This document shows positions 32,666-44,819 of a stretch of DNA of 64,000 nucleotides, piece by piece. Both the position numbers and the translations under genes were made by a program. This DNA is from Mycobacterium sp. IS-3022 (lineage in GTDB: Bacteria; Actinomycetota; Actinomycetes; Mycobacteriales; Mycobacteriaceae). Under the pieces are notes generated by a model that ran no database searches, was not told the DNA's origin, and saw only the letters and a program-made list of their open reading frames with translations. The stretch covers positions 1 to 64,000 of the forward strand of contig NZ_LQIN01000051.1 of the NCBI RefSeq assembly GCF_001500065.1, written 5' to 3'. Each line of letters opens with the position of its first letter. Within the stretch, counting starts at the first letter, position 1.

Positions 32666-33730
32666 CTAGTTGGACGGGTTCAGCCCGCGCTTGGCCAGCC
32701 AACCCACCGGGTCGACGCGGTCGGTTCCGTTCAGGTGCACCTCGAAGTGCAGGTGCGGTCCGGTCGAGTTGCCGGTGTTGCCCATCTTGGCGATCTGGTC
32801 ACCGGCCCACACCCGCTGTCCGACCTCGACCTCCCACGCGCTGAGGTGGCCGTACAGCGTCACGGTGCCGTCGGCGTGGCGCAGCTTGACCATGTTGCCG
32901 TAACCGGCATACGGGCCCGCGGAAACGACCACGCCGTCGGACGCGGCGAGGACGGGTGTGCCGATCGAGTTGGCGATGTCGATCCCGGCGTGCAGTGCGC
33001 CCCAGCGATAGCCGAAGCCCGACGTCCACACGCCCCTGGTGGGCATCACGAACATCGGCCGCTGCAGGCGTGCTTCGCGTTCGGCGCGCTCCTGAGCGAA
33101 CGCCGCGGCCTTCTGGATCTCCTCGGTGTGCAGTGCCGAGCTGGCGGCGGGCGTGACGGCGACGATCTGCATGCCGTCCGTCGTGCCGCTGACCGTATTC
33201 GCCAGGGCGTCCTGGTCGACGGCGAGCACGGTCTGTGACGATGACTCCTGCGCGGCGTCGGCCATCGAGTACGCCCCCGCGGCGGTCGCGCCGACCGCCA
33301 TCGCGGCGACCATCAGCCGGCCCTTCACCGGGATCTCTTGCTTGCGGTGCTGGCCTGCGCGGCCGCCGATCTTGATCACGTCGGTGGCGGCCATGCCGTC
33401 GCTGGTGTCGGTGTTGCTGTCGCGGTAGGCGTGCGAGCGGCGAGCGTGGCGCGGCCCGGCCTGGAACTCCGAGGGCACCGCCAGCCGCAGCGGTACGAGA
33501 TCGTCGGTGTCGTTCAGATCGTCGAGCTCGGGGGCGTGGATGACTTGTGCTTCGCGGTCGAACGCGCTGTTCTCACGGAAGTCGGCGTCGGCTCCCAACT
33601 CGGGCAAGCCGCCGAACTCGTTGAACGGAATGATGTCGGTGACTTCGGCGGGGGATTCGCTTACGCGGCCGTCTATTTGCCGATTCGTCGATGATCTGCG
33701 GTGAGATCCAGACGAACGGTGCGCAGCCAA
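32666..33730 (-). CDS. M23-family metallopeptidase
   Basis: The 354-residue protein is a peptidoglycan hydrolase of the LytM/M23 family. The catalytic domain (about 225-350) has the zinc-binding HAGIDIA and HLHFEVH motifs and the framework FGYRWGALH and LYGHLSAWEVEVGQRV. A hydrophobic segment (about 138-158) anchors it, with an acidic N-terminal part on the cytoplasmic side. It corresponds to Rv0950c in position. The start is a TTG at 33730 and is uncertain. It is divergent from sucC, leaving about 270 bases of promoter region. Confidence 0.85.
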   Translation of the reverse strand: MAAHRSSGSHRRSSTNRQIDGRVSESPAEVTDIIPFNEFGGLPELGADADFRENSAFDREAQVIHAPELDDLNDTDDLVPLRLAVPSEFQAGPRHARRSHAYRDSNTDTSDGMAATDVIKIGGRAGQHRKQEIPVKGRLMVAAMAVGATAAGAYSMADAAQESSSQTVLAVDQDALANTVSGTTDGMQIVAVTPAASSALHTEEIQKAAAFAQERAEREARLQRPMFVMPTRGVWTSGFGYRWGALHAGIDIANSIGTPVLAASDGVVVSAGPYAGYGNMVKLRHADGTVTLYGHLSAWEVEVGQRVWAGDQIAKMGNTGNSTGPHLHFEVHLNGTDRVDPVGWLAKRGLNPSN

Positions 33731-34000
33731 CGTGAAGGGTCCTTGTTTGTCGTGAAGCTTGCCGTGATCGAAACGTTATCGAAGCCAGAGGCACGTTAAC
33801 CAAATCCCAATGAAGGCTGCAACCTGTGCGGCTATTCCGCGAGCGAATGTGACTTGTATCACTGGGATCAGGCGGTGAGATCTGCCACATGGGAGGTGGG
33901 CGGTGCCAACGCGTTCCGCGGGTGTGGATAAAGTTCCCCCGAGCCTTCGGCCCAACAACTCCGCAATCGACGCGCTAGAGACAGGGACGTTCCAAAGCCA

Positions 34001-35167
<1,167 letters not shown>

Positions 35168-35180
35168 GGAGAGATGACCC

Positions 35181-36083
35181 ATGTCGATTTTTCTGAACAA
35201 GGACTCCAAGGTCATCGTCCAGGGCATCACCGGTGGCGAGGGCACCAAGCACACCGCGCTGATGCTCAAGGCGGGCACCCAGTTGGTCGGCGGGGTCAAC
35301 GCCCGCAAGGCCGGCACGACGGTGTCGCACGTCGACAAGGACGGTAAGGATGTCGAGCTGCCGGTGTTCGGCTCGGTCGCGGAGGCGATGAAGGAGACCG
35401 GCGCCGACGTGTCGGTGGTGTTCGTGCCGCCGAAGTTCGCCAAGGACGCGATCATCGAGGCAATCGATGCGGAGATCCCGCTGCTGGTCGTCATCACCGA
35501 GGGAATTCCGGTGCAGGACACGGCATATGCGTGGGCCTATAACGTCGAAAAGGGTCAGAAGACTCGCATCATCGGCCCCAACTGCCCGGGCATCATCACC
35601 CCCGGCGAGGCGCTGGCCGGCATCACGCCCGCCAACATCACCGGCCCGGGACCGGTCGGGCTGGTGTCCAAGTCGGGCACGCTGACTTACCAGATGATGT
35701 TCGAACTGGGCGATCTGGGCTTTTCGACCTCGATCGGTATCGGCGGTGACCCGGTCATCGGCACCACGCACATCGACGCGATCGAAGCGTTCGAGAAGGA
35801 TCCTGACACCAAGATCATCGTGATGATCGGTGAGATCGGCGGCGACGCCGAGGAGAGGGCCGCCGACTACATCAAGGCCAACGTGAGCAAGCCGGTCGTC
35901 GGCTACGTCGCGGGCTTCACCGCGCCCGAGGGCAAGACCATGGGTCACGCCGGCGCGATCGTGTCCGGGTCGTCCGGTACCGCGCAGGCCAAGAAGGAAG
36001 CGCTGGAGGCCGCGGGGGTGAAGGTCGGCAAGACGCCGTCGGAGACCGCGCGCCTGGCCCGGGAGATCCTGCAGGGCATGTAG
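35181..36083 (+). CDS. sucD: Succinyl-CoA synthetase alpha subunit
   Basis: SucD is the CoA-binding, phosphohistidine subunit. It has 300 residues with the N-terminal CoA site (VQGITGGEGTKHTALML) and the catalytic His in MGHAGAIVSGSSGTA. GPNCPGIITPGEA and ITGPGPVGLVSKSGTLTYQ complete the family pattern. It has an AGGAG ribosome site before ATG 35181. A long inverted repeat 20 bases downstream may terminate or stabilise the transcript. Confidence 0.97.
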   Translation: MSIFLNKDSKVIVQGITGGEGTKHTALMLKAGTQLVGGVNARKAGTTVSHVDKDGKDVELPVFGSVAEAMKETGADVSVVFVPPKFAKDAIIEAIDAEIPLLVVITEGIPVQDTAYAWAYNVEKGQKTRIIGPNCPGIITPGEALAGITPANITGPGPVGLVSKSGTLTYQMMFELGDLGFSTSIGIGGDPVIGTTHIDAIEAFEKDPDTKIIVMIGEIGGDAEERAADYIKANVSKPVVGYVAGFTAPEGKTMGHAGAIVSGSSGTAQAKKEALEAAGVKVGKTPSETARLAREILQGM

Positions 36084-36102
36084 CCCGGTAGCCCTACTAC
36101 TT

Positions 36103-36174
36103 CTGCCGCGAGTGACCGTGTTTGTACAGCGACATGCCGATGTGAAGCGTGCAAACGCGGTCGCTCGGCGGCAG
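36103..36174. repeat. Long nested inverted repeat between sucD and thiolase-like gene
   Basis: Arms 36103-36124 and 36152-36174 pair over 22 positions with one bulged base and two G-U type pairs, enclosing a small ACAT/ATGT hairpin. The right arm ends two bases before the GAGGT ribosome site of the next gene. It could terminate sucCD transcripts or shield translation of the thiolase-like gene. Confidence 0.7.
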
Positions 36175-36185
36175 CGAGGTCTGTA

Positions 36186-37712
36186 ATGGTCGATCCCCGG
36201 ACCCCGGTCATCGTCGGCGTGGGGCAGTTCACCGAGCGGATCGACGATCCCGACTACCGGGGCATGTCGGCGGTCGACCTCGCCACCGAGGCGGTGCGCG
36301 CCGCGCTGACCGACACCGGGGTAGAGGTCACCACGGCCGCGAAGGCGATCGACACGGTGTACGGCTTGCGCCAGTTCGAGATCTCCGGGCCGATGCCCGC
36401 GACGCTGGGAAAGTCGAACAACTATCCGCGTTCGGTGATGCGGCGGGTCGGCGGCGATCCCGCGCGAGTGGTGCTCGAACCGGTCGGCGGGCAGGGTCCG
36501 CAGAAGCTCGTCACCGAGGCCGGAAACGCCATTGCGGCGGGTGAATTCGACGTGGCGATGGTGATCGGCTCGGAGCCGGGGTCGACGGCGCGCTACTTCG
36601 CGAACCGGGACGAGAAGCCGGACTTCACCGAACACGTCGACGGCCAACTCGAGGACCGGGGACATCAGATCCACCAGTACTTCACCGAGTACACAGCCTC
36701 GCACGGATTGACCGGCGCGGCAGTGCAATACGGCCTGCTGGACAACGCGCGGCGCCGCCGGCTCGGACTGGGTGTCGCCGAGTACCGGCGGGAGATGGCC
36801 GAGTTGTTCGCGCCGCTGTCGAAAGTGGCCGCCAAGAACCCGTTTTCGTCATCGCCGGTCGAGCGCTCGGTCGACGAGATCGTCACCGTCACCGACGACA
36901 ACCGGATGATCTGCGACCCATATCCCCGCCTGCTGGTGGCACGCGATCAGGTCAACCAGGGCGCGGCCGCGATCATGATGTCGGTGGCGGCCGCCCGGGG
37001 TCTCGGGGTGCCCGAGGAGAAGTGGATGTATCTGCACGGCCACTCGGACATGACCGAGCAAGGGCTGCTGGACCGCGTCGACCTCGGCGCGAGCCCCGCG
37101 GCCGTGCACGCCGCGCGAGAAGCCCTGCGGGTGGCGGGAATCGGAGTCGACGACCTCGCGACCCTCGACCTGTACAGCTGTTTCCCGTTCCCGGTCTTCG
37201 TGATCTGTGAAGCGCTGGGCATCGACGCCGGCGACCCGCGTGGCCTGACGGTGACCGGCGGCCTGCCCTACTTCGGCGGGCCGGGCAACAGCTATTCGCT
37301 GCACGCCATCGCCGAAACGGTCACCCAATTACGCGACATCCCCGGTCGATTCGGCTTTGTGGGCGCCAACGGCGGCACGATGAGCAAGTACTCGGTCGGC
37401 ATCTACTCGACGCTTCCCGCCGATTGGCGGATCGACCGCAGCGCAGAGCTGAACGCGGAAGTCGCTGCGCTGCCGACGGTTCCGGTCACCGAGCGCCCCG
37501 AGGGTCGCGCCACCATCGAGACCTACTCGGTGCGGTACGACTGGCCGGTGCGCACCGGGATCATCGTCGGCAGGCTCGATTCGGACGACTCGCGGTTCCT
37601 GGCCATCTCCGAGGACGACGACCTCGTCGCGCTGATGTCCGACGGCGACCCACTCGGGGCGACGATCACGGTGCGCCCGACCGACAAGGTCAACCGCGCG
37701 AGTCTGGCCTGA
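36186..37712 (+). CDS. Acetyl-CoA acetyltransferase-like (thiolase superfamily) protein
   Basis: The 508-residue protein is a thiolase-fold enzyme of the type annotated as acetyl-CoA acetyltransferase. It has the N-terminal VIVGVGQFTER, a nucleophile region, DLYSCFPFPVFV with Cys, and GGPGNSYSLHAIAE with the catalytic His position. It is longer than ordinary thiolases (about 400) by a C-terminal extension (about 400-508). The start is ATG 36186, with GAGGT 5 bases upstream. Whether it condenses or cleaves, and which acyl chain, is unclear. It follows sucD and precedes modA by 16 bases. Confidence 0.82.
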   Translation: MVDPRTPVIVGVGQFTERIDDPDYRGMSAVDLATEAVRAALTDTGVEVTTAAKAIDTVYGLRQFEISGPMPATLGKSNNYPRSVMRRVGGDPARVVLEPVGGQGPQKLVTEAGNAIAAGEFDVAMVIGSEPGSTARYFANRDEKPDFTEHVDGQLEDRGHQIHQYFTEYTASHGLTGAAVQYGLLDNARRRRLGLGVAEYRREMAELFAPLSKVAAKNPFSSSPVERSVDEIVTVTDDNRMICDPYPRLLVARDQVNQGAAAIMMSVAAARGLGVPEEKWMYLHGHSDMTEQGLLDRVDLGASPAAVHAAREALRVAGIGVDDLATLDLYSCFPFPVFVICEALGIDAGDPRGLTVTGGLPYFGGPGNSYSLHAIAETVTQLRDIPGRFGFVGANGGTMSKYSVGIYSTLPADWRIDRSAELNAEVAALPTVPVTERPEGRATIETYSVRYDWPVRTGIIVGRLDSDDSRFLAISEDDDLVALMSDGDPLGATITVRPTDKVNRASLA

Positions 37713-37728
37713 CCGCAGAAGGGCAGCC

Positions 37729-38469
37729 GTGAAACCACTCGCGCTTCTGGCCGCGCTGCTCACGCTGGCCACCGCGTGTGCGGACCAGACATCACAGGAC
37801 ACGCTGACGGTGTTCGCCGCAGCGTCGCTGAAGAGCGTGTTCACCGAGATCGGCGAGCAATTCGAGGCGGACAACCCCGGCGCCCGAGTGGAGTTCGCGT
37901 TCGCCGGATCGTCCGACCTCGTCACGCAGCTCACCCAGGGTGCGCGCGCCGACGTGTTCGCCTCCGCGGACACCAGGAACATGGACAAGGCCGCGACGGC
38001 GGGACTGCTGGCCGGTGACCCGGTGAACTTCGCGTCGAACACGCTGACCATCGCGGTACGCCCGGGAAACCCCAAACACATCAACGCATTACGTGACCTG
38101 ACGCGGCCCGGGGTCAGCACCGTCGTGTGTGCACCGCAGGTCCCGTGCGGCTCGGCGACGCAGAAGGTCCAGCAGGCCGCGGGCGTCGAACTGTCGCCGG
38201 TCAGCGAGGAGTCGTCGGTCACCGACGTCCTCAACAAGGTCACCAGCGGCCAGGCCGACGCCGGGATCGTCTACGTCACCGACGTCCGGGACGCAGGCGC
38301 CGACGTCACCGCGGTTGGGTTGCCCGAAGCCGCCGACGCGGTCAACGTCTATCCCATTGCGACGCTGAAGGATTCGTCCCGGCCCGACCTGGCACGGAAA
38401 TTCGTCGACGCGGTGACCGGCGAGGCGGGGCAGAAGGTGCTCGGCGCAGCGGGCTTCGGCAAGCCCTGA
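37729..38469 (+). CDS. modA: Molybdate ABC transporter substrate-binding lipoprotein
   Basis: The 246-residue protein binds molybdate outside the membrane. It has a signal peptide ending in LATAC, a plausible lipobox Cys (about residue 17), then TVFAAASLKSVFTEIGEQFE and FAFAGSSDLVTQL typical of ModA, with ADVFASADTRNMD and QADAGIVYVTDV. It lies alone: modB and modC are not adjacent, unlike the usual modABC operon. The start is GTG 37729. Its stop abuts the stop of the opposing LLM gene. Confidence 0.88.
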   Translation: MKPLALLAALLTLATACADQTSQDTLTVFAAASLKSVFTEIGEQFEADNPGARVEFAFAGSSDLVTQLTQGARADVFASADTRNMDKAATAGLLAGDPVNFASNTLTIAVRPGNPKHINALRDLTRPGVSTVVCAPQVPCGSATQKVQQAAGVELSPVSEESSVTDVLNKVTSGQADAGIVYVTDVRDAGADVTAVGLPEAADAVNVYPIATLKDSSRPDLARKFVDAVTGEAGQKVLGAAGFGKP

Positions 38470-39318
38470 TCACACCAGCGCGGCCAGCTTGCCCGCCAGG
38501 CGCTCGACGTAGGCGGCGACGTCGTCGGCGGACTTGTCGGGAAGCCCGAACAGCACCTCGGTGACACCGAGATCGGCCCAGCGCGCCAGCTTTTCGGGAT
38601 CCGGCTTGAAATCCAACGCGACGATCTGCGGCGCCCCCTCGCGACCCGCGGCCGCCCAGGTGTCCTGCAGCAGCTTCACCGGCTCGTCGATGTCGAAGTC
38701 GCGCGGCGTGGTGATCCAGCCGTCCGCGGACCGGGCGATCCACTTGAAGTTCTTCTCCGTGCCCGCGGCGCCGACGAGGACCGGGATGTGCGACTGCACG
38801 GGCTTGGGCCACGCCCAGCTGGGTCCGAAGTTGACGAACTCGCCGTCGTAGGACGCTTCCTCCTCGGTCCACAGCGCCCGCATCGCTTCCAGATATTCGC
38901 GCAGCATGGTGCGCCGCCGACCGGGCGGCACGTTGTGGTCGGCCAGTTCGTCGGTGTTCCAGCCGAACCCCACACCGAGGCTGACGCGGCCGCCCGACAG
39001 GTGGTCGAGCGTGGCGATCGACTTCGCCAGCGTGATCGGGTCGTGTTCGACCGGCAGCGCCACCGCCGTCGACAGTCGAACGCGCGAGGTCACCGCCGCC
39101 GCGGTGCCGAGGCTGACCCAGGGGTCCAGGGTGCGCATGTAGCGGTCGTCGGGCAGCGACTCGTCGCCCGTCGTGGGGTGCGCCGCCTGCCGCTTGATCG
39201 GGATGTGGGTGTGCTCAGGCACGTAGAACGTGGTGAAGCCGTGATCGTCGGCCAGCTTGGCGGCCGAGGCGGGAGTGATCCCGCGGTCACTGGTGAACAG
39301 CACGAGCCCGTAGTCCAT
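38470..39318 (-). CDS. LLM-class F420-dependent oxidoreductase with KstR-type operator
   Basis: The 282-residue luciferase-like protein has MDYGLVLFTSDRGITPASAA at the N-terminus and the HLSGGRVSLGVGFGWN motif (about 103-118), TMLREYLEAMRALW and HIPVLVGAAGTEKNF. It is related to, but distinct from, the LLM protein at 12082. It corresponds in position to Rv0953c next to sucCD. The start is ATG 39318. A KstR-type operator (39327-39340) ends nine bases upstream, linking it to sterol or lipid metabolism. Substrate unknown. Confidence 0.87.
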   Translation of the reverse strand: MDYGLVLFTSDRGITPASAAKLADDHGFTTFYVPEHTHIPIKRQAAHPTTGDESLPDDRYMRTLDPWVSLGTAAAVTSRVRLSTAVALPVEHDPITLAKSIATLDHLSGGRVSLGVGFGWNTDELADHNVPPGRRRTMLREYLEAMRALWTEEEASYDGEFVNFGPSWAWPKPVQSHIPVLVGAAGTEKNFKWIARSADGWITTPRDFDIDEPVKLLQDTWAAAGREGAPQIVALDFKPDPEKLARWADLGVTEVLFGLPDKSADDVAAYVERLAGKLAALV

Positions 39319-39326
39319 GCCCGAAT

Positions 39327-39340
39327 TAGAACGTGTTCTA
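39327..39340. promoter_or_regulatory. KstR-type operator upstream of second LLM gene
   Basis: TAGAACGTGTTCTA is a perfect palindrome around a 2-base centre and fits TNNAACNNGTTNNA exactly. It has the same arms as the site at 12959-12972 and lies just upstream of ATG 39318. It probably blocks the promoter when KstR binds. Confidence 0.75.
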
Positions 39341-39474
39341 GTCAGAAGGGCAAGCGCAAAGTCGGAGACGAATGGTCCCGGCGATCGGGCGAACCGGTGC
39401 CGGTCTCGGGCTGACCCGCTGTGCGCTAGCGTGGTTCCGAAGCCCGCCCGAGCACAGGAAGCACAGGAGAGGCC

Positions 39475-40356
39475 ATGTCTTACCCGTCAGGTCCGCCCGG
39501 TAGCCCCGGATACCCGCCCGCACAGCAGCCGACCACTCAGTTCTCCGCGCCGACGCAACAGTTCGGCAAGGCGCCGGACGTGGGGTCGCCGGCCACCGGC
39601 GGTCCGAACAAGCTGCCGATGTACCTCGCCATCGCGGTGGCGGTGTTGGGCCTCGCGGTGTACCTGTCGAGTTTCGGGCCGCTGTTCACCATCTCCGCGT
39701 CCGAGTTCGGGGGCTTGGGCAGCATCAGCGGAACCTCGTTCGGTCTGGTGCTCGCAGTCGCGGCGGCGCTTCTGGCGGGTCTGCTGGCCGGGACGAGCCT
39801 GCTGCCCAAACAGTCCGTCTCCACGTCGGTGTACGCCGTGCTGGCGGTCGTCGCCTTCCTCTTGGTCATCGCCGAGGTGATCAACCGGCCGAGCGGCGCC
39901 GCGATCGACTGGGGCCTCTACCTGATCATCGCCTTCACGCTCTTCCAGGCGATCGTCGCGGTGGCGGCGCTGCTGTTCGAATCCGGCATCATCACCCCGC
40001 CGGCACCGCGGCAGAAGTACGACCAGCCCTACGGGCAGCAGTACGGCGGCCCAGGCCCGTACTACGGCCAGCAGCCGGGCCAGCATCACGGTGGACCGCA
40101 GCAGCGGCCGGGGTATCCGTCGACCTATCCGGGTGGCTACCCGGGCGGACCGTCGACGGGCGGCTACCTGTCGGCGCCGCAGCAGAGCCACCAACAAGGC
40201 CACCAGCAGGGCCAGCAGGGTCAGCAGCACGGTCAGCAAGGGCCGCCGACGCCGCCGACCGGATTCCCCACTTACGGCCAGCCGCCGTCCCAGTCGACTC
40301 CGACGTCCCAGGGACAGCCGTCGTCTTCGTCGCAGTCTGGCCCGGCGCCGTCGTAG
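39475..40356 (+). CDS. DUF5336 membrane protein (34-kDa antigen-like)
   Basis: The 293-residue protein has a Pro/Gln-rich cytoplasmic N-terminus (1-45), four hydrophobic helices (about 48-70, 88-110, 120-140, 148-170) and a long C-terminal tail of Gln, Gly, Pro and Ser (about 178-293). This is the layout of the mycobacterial 34-kDa antigen family (Rv0954-like, DUF5336). It starts MSYPSGPPGSPGYPPAQQP at ATG 39475. The family is linked to the cell envelope or divisome; the neighbour gene is PerM-like. The C-terminal low-complexity tail likely makes it disordered. Confidence 0.87.
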   Translation: MSYPSGPPGSPGYPPAQQPTTQFSAPTQQFGKAPDVGSPATGGPNKLPMYLAIAVAVLGLAVYLSSFGPLFTISASEFGGLGSISGTSFGLVLAVAAALLAGLLAGTSLLPKQSVSTSVYAVLAVVAFLLVIAEVINRPSGAAIDWGLYLIIAFTLFQAIVAVAALLFESGIITPPAPRQKYDQPYGQQYGGPGPYYGQQPGQHHGGPQQRPGYPSTYPGGYPGGPSTGGYLSAPQQSHQQGHQQGQQGQQHGQQGPPTPPTGFPTYGQPPSQSTPTSQGQPSSSSQSGPAPS

Positions 40357-40414
40357 TCTGAGCCGCGCCTGCGTGACCTTCGCGCGGCAGTCTGACTGAG
40401 GAGCGGCCCAACCA

Positions 40415-41824
<1,410 letters not shown>

Positions 41825-41834
41825 GCTGCCAGGC

Positions 41835-42460
41835 GTGCAGCAACCCCTCCGTGTGCCCCCGAAGGTGCCTGCACGGGTGGTGGTGTTGGCGTCCGGCACC
41901 GGTTCACTGCTGCGATCGCTGCTCGACGCCACCGGTGGTGACTATCCCGCGTCGATCGTCGCGGTCGGGGCCGACCGGGACTGCCCGGCCGTCGACATCG
42001 CCGCGGCCGCGTCGGTGCCGTCGTACACCGTGCGGCTGCGCGACCACCCGGACCGGGCCGCGTGGGACGCGGCCGTCACCGAAGCCACCGCCGCACACTC
42101 GCCGGACCTGATCGTGTCCGCGGGTTTCATGAAGATCCTTGGCCCCCTTTTTCTTTCGCGGTTCCTGGGTCGGATCATCAACACCCATCCGGCGCTGCTG
42201 CCCGCGTTTCCGGGTGCCCACGCGGTGCACGACGCGCTGGCGTACGGCGTGAAGGTGACGGGGTGCAGCGTGCATCTCGTCGACGCCGGAACCGACACCG
42301 GTCCGCTGCTGGCCCAGGAGGCGGTGCCGGTGTTCGACGACGACGACGAAGCCACCCTGCACGAGCGGATCAAGGTCGTCGAACGACGGCTGCTGGTGGA
42401 AGTATTGGCCGCCGTGGCCGTCCGCGGCGTGACCTGGACAGGACGAAAGGCGATCATCGG

Positions 42461-42464
<4 letters not shown>
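41835..42464 (+). CDS. purN: Phosphoribosylglycinamide formyltransferase
   Basis: PurN transfers a formyl group from 10-formyl-THF to GAR in purine synthesis. The 209-residue protein has VVLASGTGSLLRSLLDA near the start and AGFMKILGP, INTHPALLPAFPGAHA with the catalytic Asn and His, and LVDAGTDTGPLLAQE with Asp. It starts at GTG 41835. Its TGA overlaps the purH ATG (ATGA), so they are translationally coupled. Confidence 0.96.
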
Positions 42465-44029
<1,565 letters not shown>

Positions 44030-44078
44030 CGTCCGCCACGCCCTGCGCGAATGCCCGGCGACTGGTTAGGTTGCAAGC

Positions 44079-44741
44079 ATGGTCGCGGCGTCGAGGACTG
44101 CCACCGTCCTACTGCTGGCGGCGACAGTGGTCCTGGCTTCCTGCACCCGCTACGTCGACGACCCACGGGCGGTGCCCGGCGCCGACCTGTCGGCCGCAGC
44201 GACGGCGGAGGGGGCCGACGCGTCACAGTGCGAGACGACCGACGCTCCGCTGACGACGATTCCGGCCCGGGGCGACAACGAGCCGGTGATGAAGATCCCT
44301 CAGCCGCCGAATTGGATTCGCTCGACGATGCTGGATTCGGAGCTGATCAGATTCGCTTTGCGCAACGACCGTCTCACCACGGACGGTTTCGCGGCGAATG
44401 TCGTGGTCACGTTCGAGAGCGCCGCGGGCACTCAAGACGCGGGCTTGGTGTTCGACAACATGCTCGACGCGTTGGAGTCCGGGTTGGGCGCAACCGACGT
44501 CCGCATCACCGAGGGCACGCTGTGCGCGCTGCCTGCCCGGACGTTCCGCTATCAGATGCCGGTGTTGGGCAACGTCGCGCGGCATCCGGCCATCGCGCTC
44601 GGCGTCGTGATGCACACCAACAATGCGACATACGCCGTCAGCGTGACCGCCCAGACCATGGACCCCGACGACCCGACGTATCAGCGTGACACCGAGATGA
44701 TGTTGACGGGTTTCCAACTGCTGCCGCCGTCGCCGAACTGA
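44079..44741 (+). CDS. LpqN/LpqT-family lipoprotein
   Basis: The 220-residue protein has a signal peptide with lipobox LASC (Cys about 22), so it is lipid-anchored at the cell surface. The mature part fits the mycobacterial LpqN family: IPQPPNWIRST, FAANVVVTFESAAG, TLCALPARTFRYQM and DPTYQRDTEMMLTGFQLLP. The start is ATG 44079. LpqN-type lipoproteins bind envelope lipids and help transport trehalose mycolates. It follows purH by 49 bases on the same strand. Confidence 0.85.
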   Translation: MVAASRTATVLLLAATVVLASCTRYVDDPRAVPGADLSAAATAEGADASQCETTDAPLTTIPARGDNEPVMKIPQPPNWIRSTMLDSELIRFALRNDRLTTDGFAANVVVTFESAAGTQDAGLVFDNMLDALESGLGATDVRITEGTLCALPARTFRYQMPVLGNVARHPAIALGVVMHTNNATYAVSVTAQTMDPDDPTYQRDTEMMLTGFQLLPPSPN

Positions 44742-44819
44742 GCAGGCGCATCGGGTGCTGGACCCCCGCGAAGCGTGGGGAACCCGCACTGTCGCCGAGC
44801 ACGTCGTAGCGTGGAGATC

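Noticed and set aside
42062..42460. N-terminal extension of purH
   Set aside because: This is the purN gene in another frame; purH begins at ATG 42461, overlapping the purN stop.
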